Origin: Verrucomicrobiia bacterium
Lineage (GTDB): Bacteria; Verrucomicrobiota; Verrucomicrobiia; Verrucomicrobiales; Akkermansiaceae
Length of the DNA stretch: 64,000 bases
Direction of reading: 5' to 3'
NCBI GenBank assembly: GCA_030431475.1
Contig: JAUIJD010000006.1
Coordinates: 62,001 to 126,000 of the forward strand
This document shows, in pieces, positions 15,386 through 24,567 of this stretch. The number at the start of each line of letters is the position of its first letter. Within the stretch, counting starts at the first letter, position 1. The position numbers were made by a program, and so were the translations under genes. Under the pieces are notes generated by a model, which worked only from the letters and a program-made list of their open reading frames with translations, did not search any database and was not told where the DNA came from.

Positions 15386-17536
15386 ATGAACCAACGACTT
15401 CTCCGCTGGATAGGATGCATCTTGGTCGGTTTGTGCTCCACGAGCAAATCCGAGGATTTCGGCATCCTTCATGAAGGGCTCCGCTACGCCAGCCCCCCTG
15501 CCTCAATAGGTGAACCGTTGCTGAAGGGCGTCCGATCCATATTTGCGGCGAATGGCGCTTCATTCGCAGTCCAACATGACGGGGGGCTATGGGGCTGGGG
15601 GAACAATGGAAGCATCCCCCATCCCGGTCGACTAGGAGTCGTCAAGGTGGTGTCCAATTCGGATACCATCGCGCTGCTTGAGGATGGCTCTCTTTGGCAA
15701 TGGGGGCACGTCTGGCCATCCATGGCGGTTCCGGAGGATCTGCCGCCGGTCGCAGATGTCGCGGAAGGGCGGGATCATGTGACCGTCCTTCTCCGCAACG
15801 GCGAACTTCGTTCCTGGGGTAGCGCCGGACAGGGCGAAACGACGATTCCGCCCAACCTTTCCGATGTCATCGCCATTGATGCGGGGGACTACCATGTCGT
15901 GGCCCTGAAGGCGGATGGAACGGTTGTCGTTTGGGGCGGGAACAGCTACGGCCAGCGCAACGTGCCCATCGGACTGGCCAACGTCCGCAAGATTTCCGCG
16001 GGCTCCAACCATACGCTCGCACTCACTGCCTCGGGCGAGGTGGTCGCGTGGGGGGCGGGTCGAACGAGCTACAATAGCGCTGGAAATGCCGGACAGTCAC
16101 GGGTTCCCAGCAATCTTGGAGAGGTGGTCGATATCGCGGCAGGAGGGCTACATTCCTTCGCGCTACTGGCTTCCGGCGCCATCCGAGCATGGGGGTCGAA
16201 CAGCTATCGCCAGCTGAACGTTCCAGCCGCCACGGACTTCAAGCAGGTCGCCTCGGGAAGCTCACACGGGATCGCGCTCACGAGCGATGGCACGGTGGTC
16301 GGATGGGGGCGCCCGTTCGAAGGGCAGATTGCCATCCCCCACCGCCTGACCGGCATTCGTGAGGTGGCATGCGGAACGAATCACACACTCGCCCTCACCT
16401 CATCCGGCGAAGTGGTCGGCTGGGGTCTGGACAGCTACGGGCAAGTAACCCCACCTGCGGGCTTGACCGAGGTGACTCAAATCAGCGCCGGCGAGAAGCA
16501 CTCGATGGCCCTCCGGACCAATGGGACGCTGGTGGGTTGGGGAAGTTCGTCCAATGGGCAACCGATGACTCCGGTGGGTGTCAGCGGAGTCACCAAGATC
16601 ACGAGCGGCCGCTTTCATGTCCTTGCACTGCTTGAGAACCGCACGGTGGTGGCGTGGGAGTATTCACCGACCGGCGGGGAGCGGATCCAGGTGCCAACCG
16701 GATTGAACGAGGTCATCGATATCGCGGCGGGATCCGATTTCTCCCTCGCGCTCAAAAGCGATGGAACCGTCGTTGGGTGGGGAGGTTCGTTCTGGCCGAC
16801 CGTCCCGGTGGGCTTGCAGGACGTCGTTGCCATTGAAGCAGGATCTTATCACGCTCTGGCGCTGAAGGATGACGGGACGGTGGTTGGCTGGGGCTCCAAT
16901 ACCTACGGTGCCGCGACCGTGCCGGACGATCTGAGTGGAGTGAGACAAATTGCCGCCGGCAAAGACCATTCCGCGGCACTCCTTGAAAACGGTCGGCTGA
17001 TTCTCTGGGGCAAACTGTCCTCCCATGCCGAGGGCCTGCCGGGAGGGATCGGAGAGATCTTCTCCGGCACAATGGCGGACGCCACCTTCTTCAGGGTGTC
17101 CGAAGCATCGGTGATGGAGCCCTACGAACTCGAGGCTCGGCGGGCAGGCCTTTTCAACGTCGCCGGCTTGCCTTCGGCTGACCCATTTGGAAGCGGGACA
17201 GTGAACCTCCTCAAGTTTGCTTTTGGTTTGGATCTGGACCGACGAGATCGACGAGCGATGGTGCGCAACGGAAGCCAAGGCTTGCCTCTCATTGAACTCG
17301 AAACGAGTTCCACGTCTCCTCGTTGGCGCTTCGAGTACGTCCGCAGGATCAACGGAGGGGTCCAGTATACGCCCAGAATCCGAAGCAGCCCCTCATCCGC
17401 GACATGGAACGCTCCTGCGTCCGTCGATCAGATCGAAGCAATCAATGCGAATTGGGAGCGGGTGGTGCTGAGTTCGCCGGTTGACCTCGGTTCGGCCCCG
17501 TCTGGATTTGCCGATGTCGAAGTGCGCGAAGATTGA
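15386..17536 (+). CDS. Secreted RCC1-repeat beta-propeller protein
   Basis: A 716-residue protein with a signal-peptide-like start (MNQRLLRWIGCILVGLCSTSKS). It carries about ten RCC1-type repeats of the form 'i.aG..H.lAL...G.vv.WG.n.yGQ' from residue ~40 to ~560, enough for one or two seven-bladed propellers. The C-terminal ~110 residues (ADPFGSGTVNLLKFAFGLDL... then beta-rich) match the tail seen on many verrucomicrobial exported proteins. ATG 15386 was chosen over GTG 15371 because it starts the signal peptide. RCC1 propellers bind proteins or chromatin in other systems; here an extracellular binding role is inferred. It is an odd gene for the inside of a phage-satellite-like island. Confidence 0.85.
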   Translation: MNQRLLRWIGCILVGLCSTSKSEDFGILHEGLRYASPPASIGEPLLKGVRSIFAANGASFAVQHDGGLWGWGNNGSIPHPGRLGVVKVVSNSDTIALLEDGSLWQWGHVWPSMAVPEDLPPVADVAEGRDHVTVLLRNGELRSWGSAGQGETTIPPNLSDVIAIDAGDYHVVALKADGTVVVWGGNSYGQRNVPIGLANVRKISAGSNHTLALTASGEVVAWGAGRTSYNSAGNAGQSRVPSNLGEVVDIAAGGLHSFALLASGAIRAWGSNSYRQLNVPAATDFKQVASGSSHGIALTSDGTVVGWGRPFEGQIAIPHRLTGIREVACGTNHTLALTSSGEVVGWGLDSYGQVTPPAGLTEVTQISAGEKHSMALRTNGTLVGWGSSSNGQPMTPVGVSGVTKITSGRFHVLALLENRTVVAWEYSPTGGERIQVPTGLNEVIDIAAGSDFSLALKSDGTVVGWGGSFWPTVPVGLQDVVAIEAGSYHALALKDDGTVVGWGSNTYGAATVPDDLSGVRQIAAGKDHSAALLENGRLILWGKLSSHAEGLPGGIGEIFSGTMADATFFRVSEASVMEPYELEARRAGLFNVAGLPSADPFGSGTVNLLKFAFGLDLDRRDRRAMVRNGSQGLPLIELETSSTSPRWRFEYVRRINGGVQYTPRIRSSPSSATWNAPASVDQIEAINANWERVVLSSPVDLGSAPSGFADVEVRED

Positions 17537-17655
17537 TCGAACCGTGCTCCCTACCCATGAGGCACGGTCGGCGACGAAGACCGATGAGACCATGCCGCTT
17601 CTTTGGTGTCTGCGCCCCTTACCTGAATCGGCTGCTGTCGCCGAGTCTGTGTCAC

Positions 17656-18123
17656 ATGGTCAGCCTGAACAATGCCAACGCTCTCAATCCCCGGCAGGAA
17701 CGGTTTGTTGCACTCGTCGCCTCGGGGGTGCCGGGAGGCCGCGCCTATGAACAGGCCGGCTACCGTTCGCAGGGCAACGCCGCTGATGTGGGGGCGAGCA
17801 AGCTGCTCAGAAACCCTAAGGTCGCCGGGGCGCTGGAAGACGAGCGACGTGCCGTTCGCGAGGCTTCACGGCTTACGCGTGACGAGAAGCTCGGCATCCT
17901 GGAGGAGATCGCCCGCAAGCCTGACGCGCCCTCTCGCGAACGCATCGCGGCGATCAAGGTCCACAACGAGATGACGGGCGAGGGCGAGTTCGTCGCGCAG
18001 GTGAGGGTGTCGAACACCTGGCTCGAAAGCATCAAGGCACGAGCGGCCGAGATCGGGTCGGGACTGGCGAGAACATCCCAAGCGCGGGAGCAGGCTACAG
18101 CGGCAGGCCAAAAAGGGCGATAA
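17656..18123 (+). CDS. Phage-type terminase small subunit
   Basis: A 155-residue protein. LNPRQERFVALVASGVPGGRAYEQAGYRSQ...ASKLLRNPKVAGAL (residues ~9-57) is the classic terminase small-subunit HTH, which recognises packaging sites. The middle (SRLTRDEKLGILEEIARKPDAPSRERIAAIKVHNEMTGE) is the usual oligomerisation helix region. ATG 17656 was chosen; earlier in-frame codons give a basic, unrelated leader. No large terminase, portal or capsid gene is near. A lone TerS next to a tRNA and on the same element as an SF3 helicase is typical of phage satellites that redirect a helper phage's packaging. Confidence 0.8.
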   Translation: MVSLNNANALNPRQERFVALVASGVPGGRAYEQAGYRSQGNAADVGASKLLRNPKVAGALEDERRAVREASRLTRDEKLGILEEIARKPDAPSRERIAAIKVHNEMTGEGEFVAQVRVSNTWLESIKARAAEIGSGLARTSQAREQATAAGQKGR

Positions 18124-18154
18124 TCCCCTCCCTGGGGCCCCATGAGCGCAGCCT

Positions 18155-18176
18155 GACCGTGCAACAGACCGTGCAA
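18155..18176. repeat. Short direct repeat near the attachment site
   Basis: GACCGTGCAA occurs twice in the same direction, separated by CA. It lies about 110 bases from the tRNA 3' end. Closely spaced direct repeats beside an attachment core are often integrase arm-type sites; that role is inferred from position only. Confidence 0.4.
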
Positions 18177-18251
18177 TAGAACCGGCTTAAACCCGCATTT
18201 CGGTGCATTTTGGCTACCGATCGACTTCTCGCGCCCCGGCACGAAATAGCC

Positions 18252-18272
18252 CTGTAACTCACTGAGTTACAG
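18252..18272. terminator. Perfect 10-1-10 palindrome just downstream of tRNA-Arg
   Basis: CTGTAACTCA-C-TGAGTTACAG is a perfect inverted repeat starting 12 bases past the tRNA 3' end (read on the minus strand). It may act as the tRNA transcript's terminator stem, although no clear U-run follows. It may instead be part of the island's attachment region. The sequence does not decide between the two. Confidence 0.45.
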
Positions 18273-18283
18273 AGCCTTGAAAG

Positions 18284-18360
<77 letters not shown>

Positions 18361-18456
18361 TGATGGGTCGCGTCGCGAGCGGCGCGGGGCCGGAAGAAAG
18401 CGGGTTTCGCCCCCGGGTGTCAAGAAATTCACACGGGAAATCCAACGACGGATCGA

Positions 18457-19821
18457 TCAGCCCGGGTCGGGAAACTCCTCCTCCCGGGTCGGACCGTAAA
18501 TGCCGGCCTGCTCCAGCGCGGCATGGCGTTCCTCCGCATCGCGATCGAGCCGCTCCTCCCAGGCCGCGGGAGAGTCGAGCGAGATCAACGAAAGCCCTTC
18601 GACTCGCTCCAGGTGGGCCGCCACCACCTTCTCGAGAGAGCCTCTCACGCGCTTCAACGCGACCGACGGCGGCAAGGGCTTCTGCAGGCGGAGGTTGGTG
18701 GTGAGGCAGAGCATTCCATCCTCCGTCCACGAGCGGACGCTCACTTCCATCACCTCCTTCGAGGCGCGGGCATTCGCCACCCGGACCACCGACAGGGTCA
18801 CCCCATGCCGACCCCTCGGGCAGGTCAGGGTGAACCACTGCGTGAGAAGGTCCCCCATCGGCGAGTCGAGTCGGCGCGCGTGGAGCAATCGCCAGCCCTG
18901 AAGCCGGTCGGCCGTCCCGACCTCGTCCCAGCGCTCGCGAAGCCGCGGATCCCATTCGCCGGCCGCCAGATCGTCCGCTTCCGTCAGCGCGAAGCTGTCC
19001 CGCTCCAGGAGGCGCGAGCGACCCCATTTCATCGCCAGCACCATGCTCAGCACCACCGGGTTCCACATGGCCCTTCCGACGAGGACCGGCAGGGAGAACC
19101 GGTGGAGATAGATGGTGAAGACCTTTCTCAGCCGGACGCGGCCGCCCCCCTCCATCGCCTCGCGGGCGGCATCGACCTGCAGGCGCCCGAGGACCGCCAG
19201 GGCGGCATCCGGAATCCCGTGGATCTCGAACCAGCCTTCCCGGGCGCCGGTGCAGCGAAGCACGAGGACCCGGCGCTGGGAGATGACCAGGACGACCAGT
19301 CCCACGACAAACAGCAGGATCGCGAGCGGAAACCAGTCCATCCAGTCGAGGAAGGCACAGGTCATCAGGAAACCGAAGGCCGCGAAGAAGATCCGGTTGG
19401 CCCACTTGACCCAACGCCGGCGTCCTTCCTCGCGGCCGGTGTCCACGTACCAGTGGAGCCGGGCGCCCTCGCTCCGCACGCGGGTGATCATCCGGGCGAC
19501 CACGCTCCACAGCACCGAGAAACCGAAAATGAACAAGGGCAGGGCGTAGCCGCGGATCCCGTCGACGAAGAGGATCGCCCCGACCACCAGCGGCACCCAT
19601 CCCCAGCGGGCGATCGCCGACGCCAGGGGCGAAACCGCGCGGAACTCGAACGCGGCCGGGGTCAGTTCGACCTCGGAGGACCCGGTGTGAAGGTCGATGG
19701 TCGGCAGCCTGGCCCCGTCGCGGAAACGCAGGCGCCCCCCGCTCACCATCCAGCGTCCCTCGCCGGCGGCCGGATCATCCAGCGAGGCCTCGGGAGCCGC
19801 GTAGGGGTTCAAGTCACTCAT
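18457..19821 (-). CDS. Conserved membrane protein of unknown function
   Basis: A 454-residue protein starting MSDLNPYAAPEA, an N-terminus often seen on planctomycete and verrucomicrobial membrane proteins. Four hydrophobic spans appear at residues ~74-88, 90-108, 140-158 and 162-182. The C-terminal ~270 residues are soluble and charged, with one possible further hydrophobic patch near 250. No catalytic motif is recognised. It is the first core gene after the tRNA and stands alone on its strand. Confidence 0.75.
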   Translation of the reverse strand: MSDLNPYAAPEASLDDPAAGEGRWMVSGGRLRFRDGARLPTIDLHTGSSEVELTPAAFEFRAVSPLASAIARWGWVPLVVGAILFVDGIRGYALPLFIFGFSVLWSVVARMITRVRSEGARLHWYVDTGREEGRRRWVKWANRIFFAAFGFLMTCAFLDWMDWFPLAILLFVVGLVVLVISQRRVLVLRCTGAREGWFEIHGIPDAALAVLGRLQVDAAREAMEGGGRVRLRKVFTIYLHRFSLPVLVGRAMWNPVVLSMVLAMKWGRSRLLERDSFALTEADDLAAGEWDPRLRERWDEVGTADRLQGWRLLHARRLDSPMGDLLTQWFTLTCPRGRHGVTLSVVRVANARASKEVMEVSVRSWTEDGMLCLTTNLRLQKPLPPSVALKRVRGSLEKVVAAHLERVEGLSLISLDSPAAWEERLDRDAEERHAALEQAGIYGPTREEEFPDPG

Positions 19822-19915
19822 CGGCCCGTCCTTTCAAGCGCCCCGGTGCTCGCCCGGCAAGCCCTCGATGGTGGCGGCTTGCCCGACCGGGCCGATCCGT
19901 GTTGGACTGCCCGGC

Positions 19916-20776
19916 ATGAAGTGGTTCGCCCTCCTCCTCGCTCTCCCCCTGCTGTGCCACTGCGGTGGCGGTTTCGGCGGCACCTCGGTCGGCAGCTCGC
20001 CCGCGATCCTGAACGTGTCCGGCTGGGACCCGAAGGAAGTCCAGCGCGGCGGCGACCGCTACAGCCAGCACGACGTGTCGGCCCTGCGTCGCAACGGGGC
20101 CCTCGGCCTGATCGCCCGCTCGGCGAAAGGCAACGCCCTCGACGACAAGTTCTCGGACTTCCTGAAATCCGCCGACCGCGAGGGCATGCTGCTCGGAGCC
20201 TATCACTTCGTCACCCTCTCGCCCTCCGCCACCGCCCAGGCCGACGCCTTCGTCGATCGCGTGCGCGCGGTCGCCCGGTCGCGTGGAATTTCGCGCCGCA
20301 AGATCCTGCTGGTCGGCGACTTCGACACCAAGTCGTCACCCGACCGGCTCGTCGACTTCATCCAGCGCGTCGAACAGCGCACCGGCGTGACGCCCGTCGT
20401 CTACCTCGAGAACAGCGCCGCCCTGCGCACCGCCCTGAGCAATGCCAGTCCGGCCCAGAAACGGGTGATGCGCCGAGCGCCCTACTGGATCGCCCTCTAC
20501 GGTCCGGCCGGCACCGAGCGCAGCATGGGCTCGGGCCACCTCACCCCGGACGAGCTGATGGATCAGTACGACGTCTGGAATGATTGGGCGATGTGGCAGT
20601 ACGGCGGCGTGATCTGGCAAGGCGGTCGCTCGAATCCGAAGCACTACAGCACCGCCAGCTGGCGCAGCCCGCGCTACTTCGGCAGCATGGCCATGCCCAT
20701 GGAGCGAAACGTCTTCCGCGGCAGCGTCGGCGAGCTCAACGCCTTCTGGAACCGCCACGGCCTCGCCTGGTGGTGA
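19916..20776 (+). CDS. GH25-like (lysozyme-fold) lipoprotein
   Basis: A 286-residue exported protein. The signal peptide ends in LPLLCHCGGG, a lipobox-like segment, so it is probably a lipoprotein. The body follows glycoside hydrolase family 25: SGWDPKEV near the start, GAYHFVTLSPSATAQADAFV, KILLVGDFDT, TPVVYLENS, and WAMWQYGG near the end. GH25 enzymes cut peptidoglycan. The usual 'D-x-E' acid pair appears here as GDFD, so the catalytic Glu seems to be Asp and activity is uncertain. ATG 19916 was chosen because it begins the signal peptide. Confidence 0.75.
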   Translation: MKWFALLLALPLLCHCGGGFGGTSVGSSPAILNVSGWDPKEVQRGGDRYSQHDVSALRRNGALGLIARSAKGNALDDKFSDFLKSADREGMLLGAYHFVTLSPSATAQADAFVDRVRAVARSRGISRRKILLVGDFDTKSSPDRLVDFIQRVEQRTGVTPVVYLENSAALRTALSNASPAQKRVMRRAPYWIALYGPAGTERSMGSGHLTPDELMDQYDVWNDWAMWQYGGVIWQGGRSNPKHYSTASWRSPRYFGSMAMPMERNVFRGSVGELNAFWNRHGLAWW

Positions 20777-20777
20777 A

Positions 20778-22595
20778 TCAGCGGGAGAGCTCGGGCTCCA
20801 GCCAGAGTCCCCAGTCACTGCCCGTGCCGTCGCCCCCGTCGTTGACCCGCAGCTCCAGTTCGTCGATGCCGGTCAGGTCGACCTCGAACCGTCGCACGGG
20901 CCCCTGCTGGAGCTTTCCGGAAGACCACTTCACCTTGCCATCGGCGACCACCTCGAAGCCGCAACTGCCGCCCGAAACCAGCTCGGCGATCCCCGCACCG
21001 CCGGTGAGCGACTTCCATTTTCCGCCGAGCTTCCAGCGGAATGACGAATCCGCGTGAGCGTAGAAGCCGTGCGGAAACACTTCGCCGCCAGCGATCAGAA
21101 GCGCCGAGGGATCCGGCACGCGGTCCCGCGTCACCCGGCCCCAGCCCACGCTCTCGGCCACCGTCCGTGCCTCCGAAAGCCGCAGTGCTCCGCCCTCACT
21201 GGTGACCGGATCCTGGAGCTCCCGACGGGTCAGCGTGCCGATCAGCGTCTCCGCGGTGGACATCAGCCGCTCGGGCAGCCCCTCGCCCGTCAGGCGCTCA
21301 AGTTCCTTCCGCGCACCGGCCGCGTCGCCGGCGTTCACCCGGTCGATCAGCCCCGCCAACCGCTGTTTTGCAAGGTGGGTGGAAAGGTCCACGGTGCCGT
21401 CATTCCCCACCGCGTAGGGAAGGCTCCACCGGCTCCGCGACCCCGCATAACCGGTGGCGGCGCCGTTGACCTGGCAGACGACGATCCGGAACGACTGCCC
21501 CTCGCCCGGACGCAGGGCGCTTGCCTCCAGCACGAAATGGCCGTCGGCGTCCGGAATGGCCGTGCAGGTCGTCGCGTCGTAGTCGCCACCGCCGGCCGGG
21601 TCCATGTACCCGATCACCGCGTAGGGCTCGGGGTCGGCGTTCACTTTGCCACTCACCCGGAAAGACTTGCCGAGCGGTTCGACCTTCAGGCCCTCGATCT
21701 CGGCGTTGGAGCCCGCGTCGAGACCCTTCACCGATCCGCTGAACATCGGGTGCGACGCCAGCTTCAGCCCGTGGGCGAGCGTGAGGAACGCACCCCGGCC
21801 CTCGTTCCGGCGATCCTCGCCGTAGCTCCGGTTGCCGCTGCCCATCAGAGCCGTCCCGAAGGCTTCCGCCTCGTCGGGCCGTTGGCGGTTGTGGGGCAGT
21901 CCGAGCGCGTGGCCGAGCTCGTGGCAGATGCCGCCGATGAAAATCGTGTTGTAGCGTCCCAGCGAAATGTGGCCGTACTGGCCGTCGCGCACCTTGTTGC
22001 CGGTGTCGGCGAGACCGTCGAGCCTGAGGATGGGGGAGTCGACCTGCCAGGCATTCCCGCCGGCCGGGGTGCCGCCGGCGTAGTAGGGACTGTTCTGGGT
22101 GATCACCCGCTTCTCCGGATCCCAGTTCGACATGTTGCAGAAGATCACCAGCGTCTCACGATCCGGAGCCAGTCCGGCGGCGCGGAGGGTCGGCAGGCAC
22201 TCGTTGCGGATCTCGCCCCCCGAGCCCACATCATACGCGGCGTAGTCCTTTCGGCCCCGCACCAGGTGCATCCGGAGCAGCCCGTCCGGCGCGTAGTCGA
22301 ACCGGATGGTCCGCGGGCCGAATCCAAGCCGCTTCATCTCCAGCGCGTAGAAGTCCCGAATGTCCTCGAGGATGGCGGTGAGCCGGGGCCGGAACTCCGG
22401 CGCCGGCTCCCGGTCGTTCGGCGTCCAGTAGACGACATGCAGCTTCCTTTCTCCCTGCTCCGGCGATGCCTCCTCCCAGGCTCGCAGGCGCTCCATCGCC
22501 TTCGGCACCTTGGCCTCGATCTCCTCCTCGGGCGTCATCGCCGACAACGTCATCGCCACTCCCATCGCCCCACCCATCATCAAAACGCATTTCAC
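20778..22595 (-). CDS. Secreted metzincin-type metallopeptidase with NPCBM-like C-terminus
   Basis: A 605-residue protein with a short signal-like start (MKCVLMMGGAMGVAMTLSAM). Residues ~224-234 read HELGHALGLPH, the HExxHxxGxxH zinc site of metzincins, with a following Met in TALMGSG that could be the Met-turn. The last ~150 residues (ARTVAESVGWGRVTRDRV...FPHGFYAHADSSFRWKLGG...) match NPCBM, a carbohydrate-binding module. It is likely exported to act on extracellular protein or glycan-linked targets. Its end abuts the GH25-like gene tail to tail, one base apart. Confidence 0.8.
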   Translation of the reverse strand: MKCVLMMGGAMGVAMTLSAMTPEEEIEAKVPKAMERLRAWEEASPEQGERKLHVVYWTPNDREPAPEFRPRLTAILEDIRDFYALEMKRLGFGPRTIRFDYAPDGLLRMHLVRGRKDYAAYDVGSGGEIRNECLPTLRAAGLAPDRETLVIFCNMSNWDPEKRVITQNSPYYAGGTPAGGNAWQVDSPILRLDGLADTGNKVRDGQYGHISLGRYNTIFIGGICHELGHALGLPHNRQRPDEAEAFGTALMGSGNRSYGEDRRNEGRGAFLTLAHGLKLASHPMFSGSVKGLDAGSNAEIEGLKVEPLGKSFRVSGKVNADPEPYAVIGYMDPAGGGDYDATTCTAIPDADGHFVLEASALRPGEGQSFRIVVCQVNGAATGYAGSRSRWSLPYAVGNDGTVDLSTHLAKQRLAGLIDRVNAGDAAGARKELERLTGEGLPERLMSTAETLIGTLTRRELQDPVTSEGGALRLSEARTVAESVGWGRVTRDRVPDPSALLIAGGEVFPHGFYAHADSSFRWKLGGKWKSLTGGAGIAELVSGGSCGFEVVADGKVKWSSGKLQQGPVRRFEVDLTGIDELELRVNDGGDGTGSDWGLWLEPELSR

Positions 22596-22846
22596 GATCC
22601 CTGAAACGACAACAATGGCACCGCTCGTTCATCCCGCTCGAGAATTCTCCACCGGTGCCCGTCCGCGGTCGCCAAATCCTGCTCCGCCCGGCGATCCATC
22701 CAACTTCCGGCTTGCCATTGCACGCCCCCTCCCCTATCCCGCGCGTCCCTTCCCGCGCCGCCGCCTCACAAGGGGAAACCGAAGGGATCCAATACGCGGC
22801 GGGTTTCCCGAAATCGCCCGACCTGAATCAAGGCGGGATACATCCC

Positions 22847-23524
22847 ATGATCAACGAACTCATCAGCGAAATGGTGGACGCCGGCGTCCACTACGGTCAC
22901 CAGACGAAAAAGTGGAATCCCGGCATGAAGCCCTTCCTCATGAAGGACAAGGGCGGGATCTACATCATCAACCTCGAGGAAACCGTCCGCTGCCTCGACA
23001 AGGCGACCGACTTCCTCACCGACCTCTCGAAGAAGGACAAGAAGATCCTCTTCGTCGGCTGCAAGCGCCAGGCCCAGGAAGCCGTCCAGCAGGCCGCCGA
23101 GGCGACCAAGCAATTCTACGTCAACCACCGCTGGCTCGGCGGCATGCTCACCAACATGAGCACCGTCAAGAAGTCCATCGAGCGCCTCAAGTGGCTGGAA
23201 GGCCTTGAGAAGTCGCCCGAGTTCAAGACGATCTCCAAGAAGGAGTTCGCCGCGCTCACCCGCGAGAAGAACAAGCTGCGCCGCAACCTCAACGGCATCC
23301 GCGGCATGGACGGCCTTCCGGACGCGCTCGTCATCGTCGACTCCGCCCGCGAGTCGATCGCCGTCGCCGAGGCCCGCCGTCTCAACATCCCGATCGTCGC
23401 CATCGTCGACTCCAACGCCGATCCCTCGATCGTCGACTACCCGATCCCGGGCAACGACGACTCGGTGCGCTCGATCCGCATCATCCTTCAGAACGTCGTC
23501 GACGCCCTCGTCAAGAAGGGCTGA
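22847..23524 (+). CDS. rpsB: 30S ribosomal protein S2
   Basis: A 225-residue S2 protein. Diagnostic stretches are AGVHYGHQTKKWNPGMKPF, IIDLE-type 'IINLEETVRCLDKA', FVNHRWLGGMLTN (here YVNHRWLGGMLTN), and VDSARESIAVAEARRLNIPIVAIVDSNADPS. ATG 22847 gives the standard S2 start (MINELISEMVDAGVHYGHQ-type); the longer upstream open frame is not S2-like. It is followed 68 bases later by tsf, the usual pair. The 250-base gap upstream (22596-22846) holds no gene and probably contains the promoter; no clear attenuator was seen. Confidence 0.97.
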   Translation: MINELISEMVDAGVHYGHQTKKWNPGMKPFLMKDKGGIYIINLEETVRCLDKATDFLTDLSKKDKKILFVGCKRQAQEAVQQAAEATKQFYVNHRWLGGMLTNMSTVKKSIERLKWLEGLEKSPEFKTISKKEFAALTREKNKLRRNLNGIRGMDGLPDALVIVDSARESIAVAEARRLNIPIVAIVDSNADPSIVDYPIPGNDDSVRSIRIILQNVVDALVKKG

Positions 23525-23592
23525 GCCGGTGACCGGACCGTCACCTTCGGTAGGCGGTCCCTTCCCGACAAGCGATTCACCATCCCACTCCC

Positions 23593-24459
23593 ATGATCAC
23601 CGCATCACTCGTCAAAGAACTCCGCGACAAGACCAACGCGGGCATGATGGACTGCAAGAAGGCTCTCACCGAAACCAACGGTGACCTCGACGCAGCCGTC
23701 GACTACCTCCGCAAGAAGGGCATCTCGAAGGCCGCCGGCAAGGCGGACCGCGAGGCGTCCGAAGGCATCATCACCGCCCGCCTCTCCGAGGACGGCAAGA
23801 CCGGCATTCTCGTCGAAGTCAACTGCGAGACCGACTTCGTCTCCCGCAACGAGAACTTCGTCGCCTTCGTCGACGAGATCGCCGACGCCCTCGCCGAAAG
23901 CGACGCCAAGACCCTCGAGGAAGCCCTCCAGGTCAAGAAGGGCGACATGACCGTCGAGGAATTCGTGAAGTCGAAGGTCATCGAGCTCGGCGAGAACATG
24001 CAGCTCCGCAAGTTCGAGCGCTTCGACCTCCAGGACAACGGCGCCATCGCCCAGTATATCCACATGGGCGGCAAGGTCGGCGTGCTCGTCGAGGTCGGTG
24101 CCGGCCAGGGCGACACCGCCGCCAAGGACGAGTTCCGCGAGCTGGTCAAGGACGTCACCCTCCACATCGCCGCCGCCGCCCCGCAGGGCCTGTCGCGCGA
24201 CGACATCCCGGCCGAACTGGTCGAGAAGGAGAAGGACGTCTACCGCGAGCAGATGAAGGAGGAGGGCAAGCCCGCCGAGATCATCGAAAAGATCATCATG
24301 GGCAAGATCGGCAAGTTCTTCTCCGAGAGCTGCCTGCTCGAGCAAGCCTTCGTCAAGGACCCCGACCAGAAGGTCGGCAAGCTCGTCGAAGCCACCGGCA
24401 AGAACGTCGGCGACGAGCTCGTCATCCGCCGTTTCGTCCGCTTCGGACTCGGCGAGTAA
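23593..24459 (+). CDS. tsf: Elongation factor Ts
   Basis: A 288-residue EF-Ts, the nucleotide exchange factor for EF-Tu. The N-terminal UBA-like domain reads LVKELRDKTNAGMMDCKKALTE, followed by the second signature LVEVNCETDFVSRNENF. Length is normal. It forms a two-gene unit with rpsB and ends 21 bases before a strong terminator. Confidence 0.97.
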   Translation: MITASLVKELRDKTNAGMMDCKKALTETNGDLDAAVDYLRKKGISKAAGKADREASEGIITARLSEDGKTGILVEVNCETDFVSRNENFVAFVDEIADALAESDAKTLEEALQVKKGDMTVEEFVKSKVIELGENMQLRKFERFDLQDNGAIAQYIHMGGKVGVLVEVGAGQGDTAAKDEFRELVKDVTLHIAAAAPQGLSRDDIPAELVEKEKDVYREQMKEEGKPAEIIEKIIMGKIGKFFSESCLLEQAFVKDPDQKVGKLVEATGKNVGDELVIRRFVRFGLGE

Positions 24460-24480
24460 GCCCATCCGCTTTTCCCACAA

Positions 24481-24514
24481 CGCCCGCTTCCGCCCGTCGG
24501 AAGCGGGCGTTTTT
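24481..24514 (+). terminator. Rho-independent terminator of rpsB-tsf
   Basis: CGCCCGCTTCC and GGAAGCGGGCG form a perfect 11-bp stem around a 7-base loop, followed directly by TTTTT. It lies 21 bases past the tsf stop codon. Confidence 0.92.
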
Positions 24515-24521
24515 GGTGTGG

Positions 24522-24567
24522 CGCAAAGCTCCCGCTTTGCGAGCGGGCCGCGTGGCTCCCGCCGCGC
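24522..24567. repeat. Two REP-like hairpins with TCCC loops
   Basis: CGCAAAGC-TCCC-GCTTTGCG (24522-24541) and GCGTGGC-TCCC-GCCGCGC (24550-24567, one mismatch) share the loop TCCC but have different stems. A weaker third unit with a TTCC/TCCT loop follows near 24640-24660. A constant loop with varying paired stems is typical of REP-like intergenic repeats. The rest of the gap to 24683 holds nothing recognisable. Confidence 0.55.

Noticed and set aside
1-18283. Tyrosine or serine recombinase for the island
   Set aside because: I looked for the catalytic patterns of both recombinase classes in the island's frames and found none; the gene is probably left of the window.
18523-20583. 686-codon plus-strand open frame
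   Set aside because: It is antisense to the membrane protein at 18457-19821 and out of frame with the GH25-like gene; no domain is seen.
22596-22846. Possible sigma70 promoter (TTGCCA...TATCCC) before rpsB
   Set aside because: Both boxes are weak and the region has several equally weak matches, so I could not choose one.
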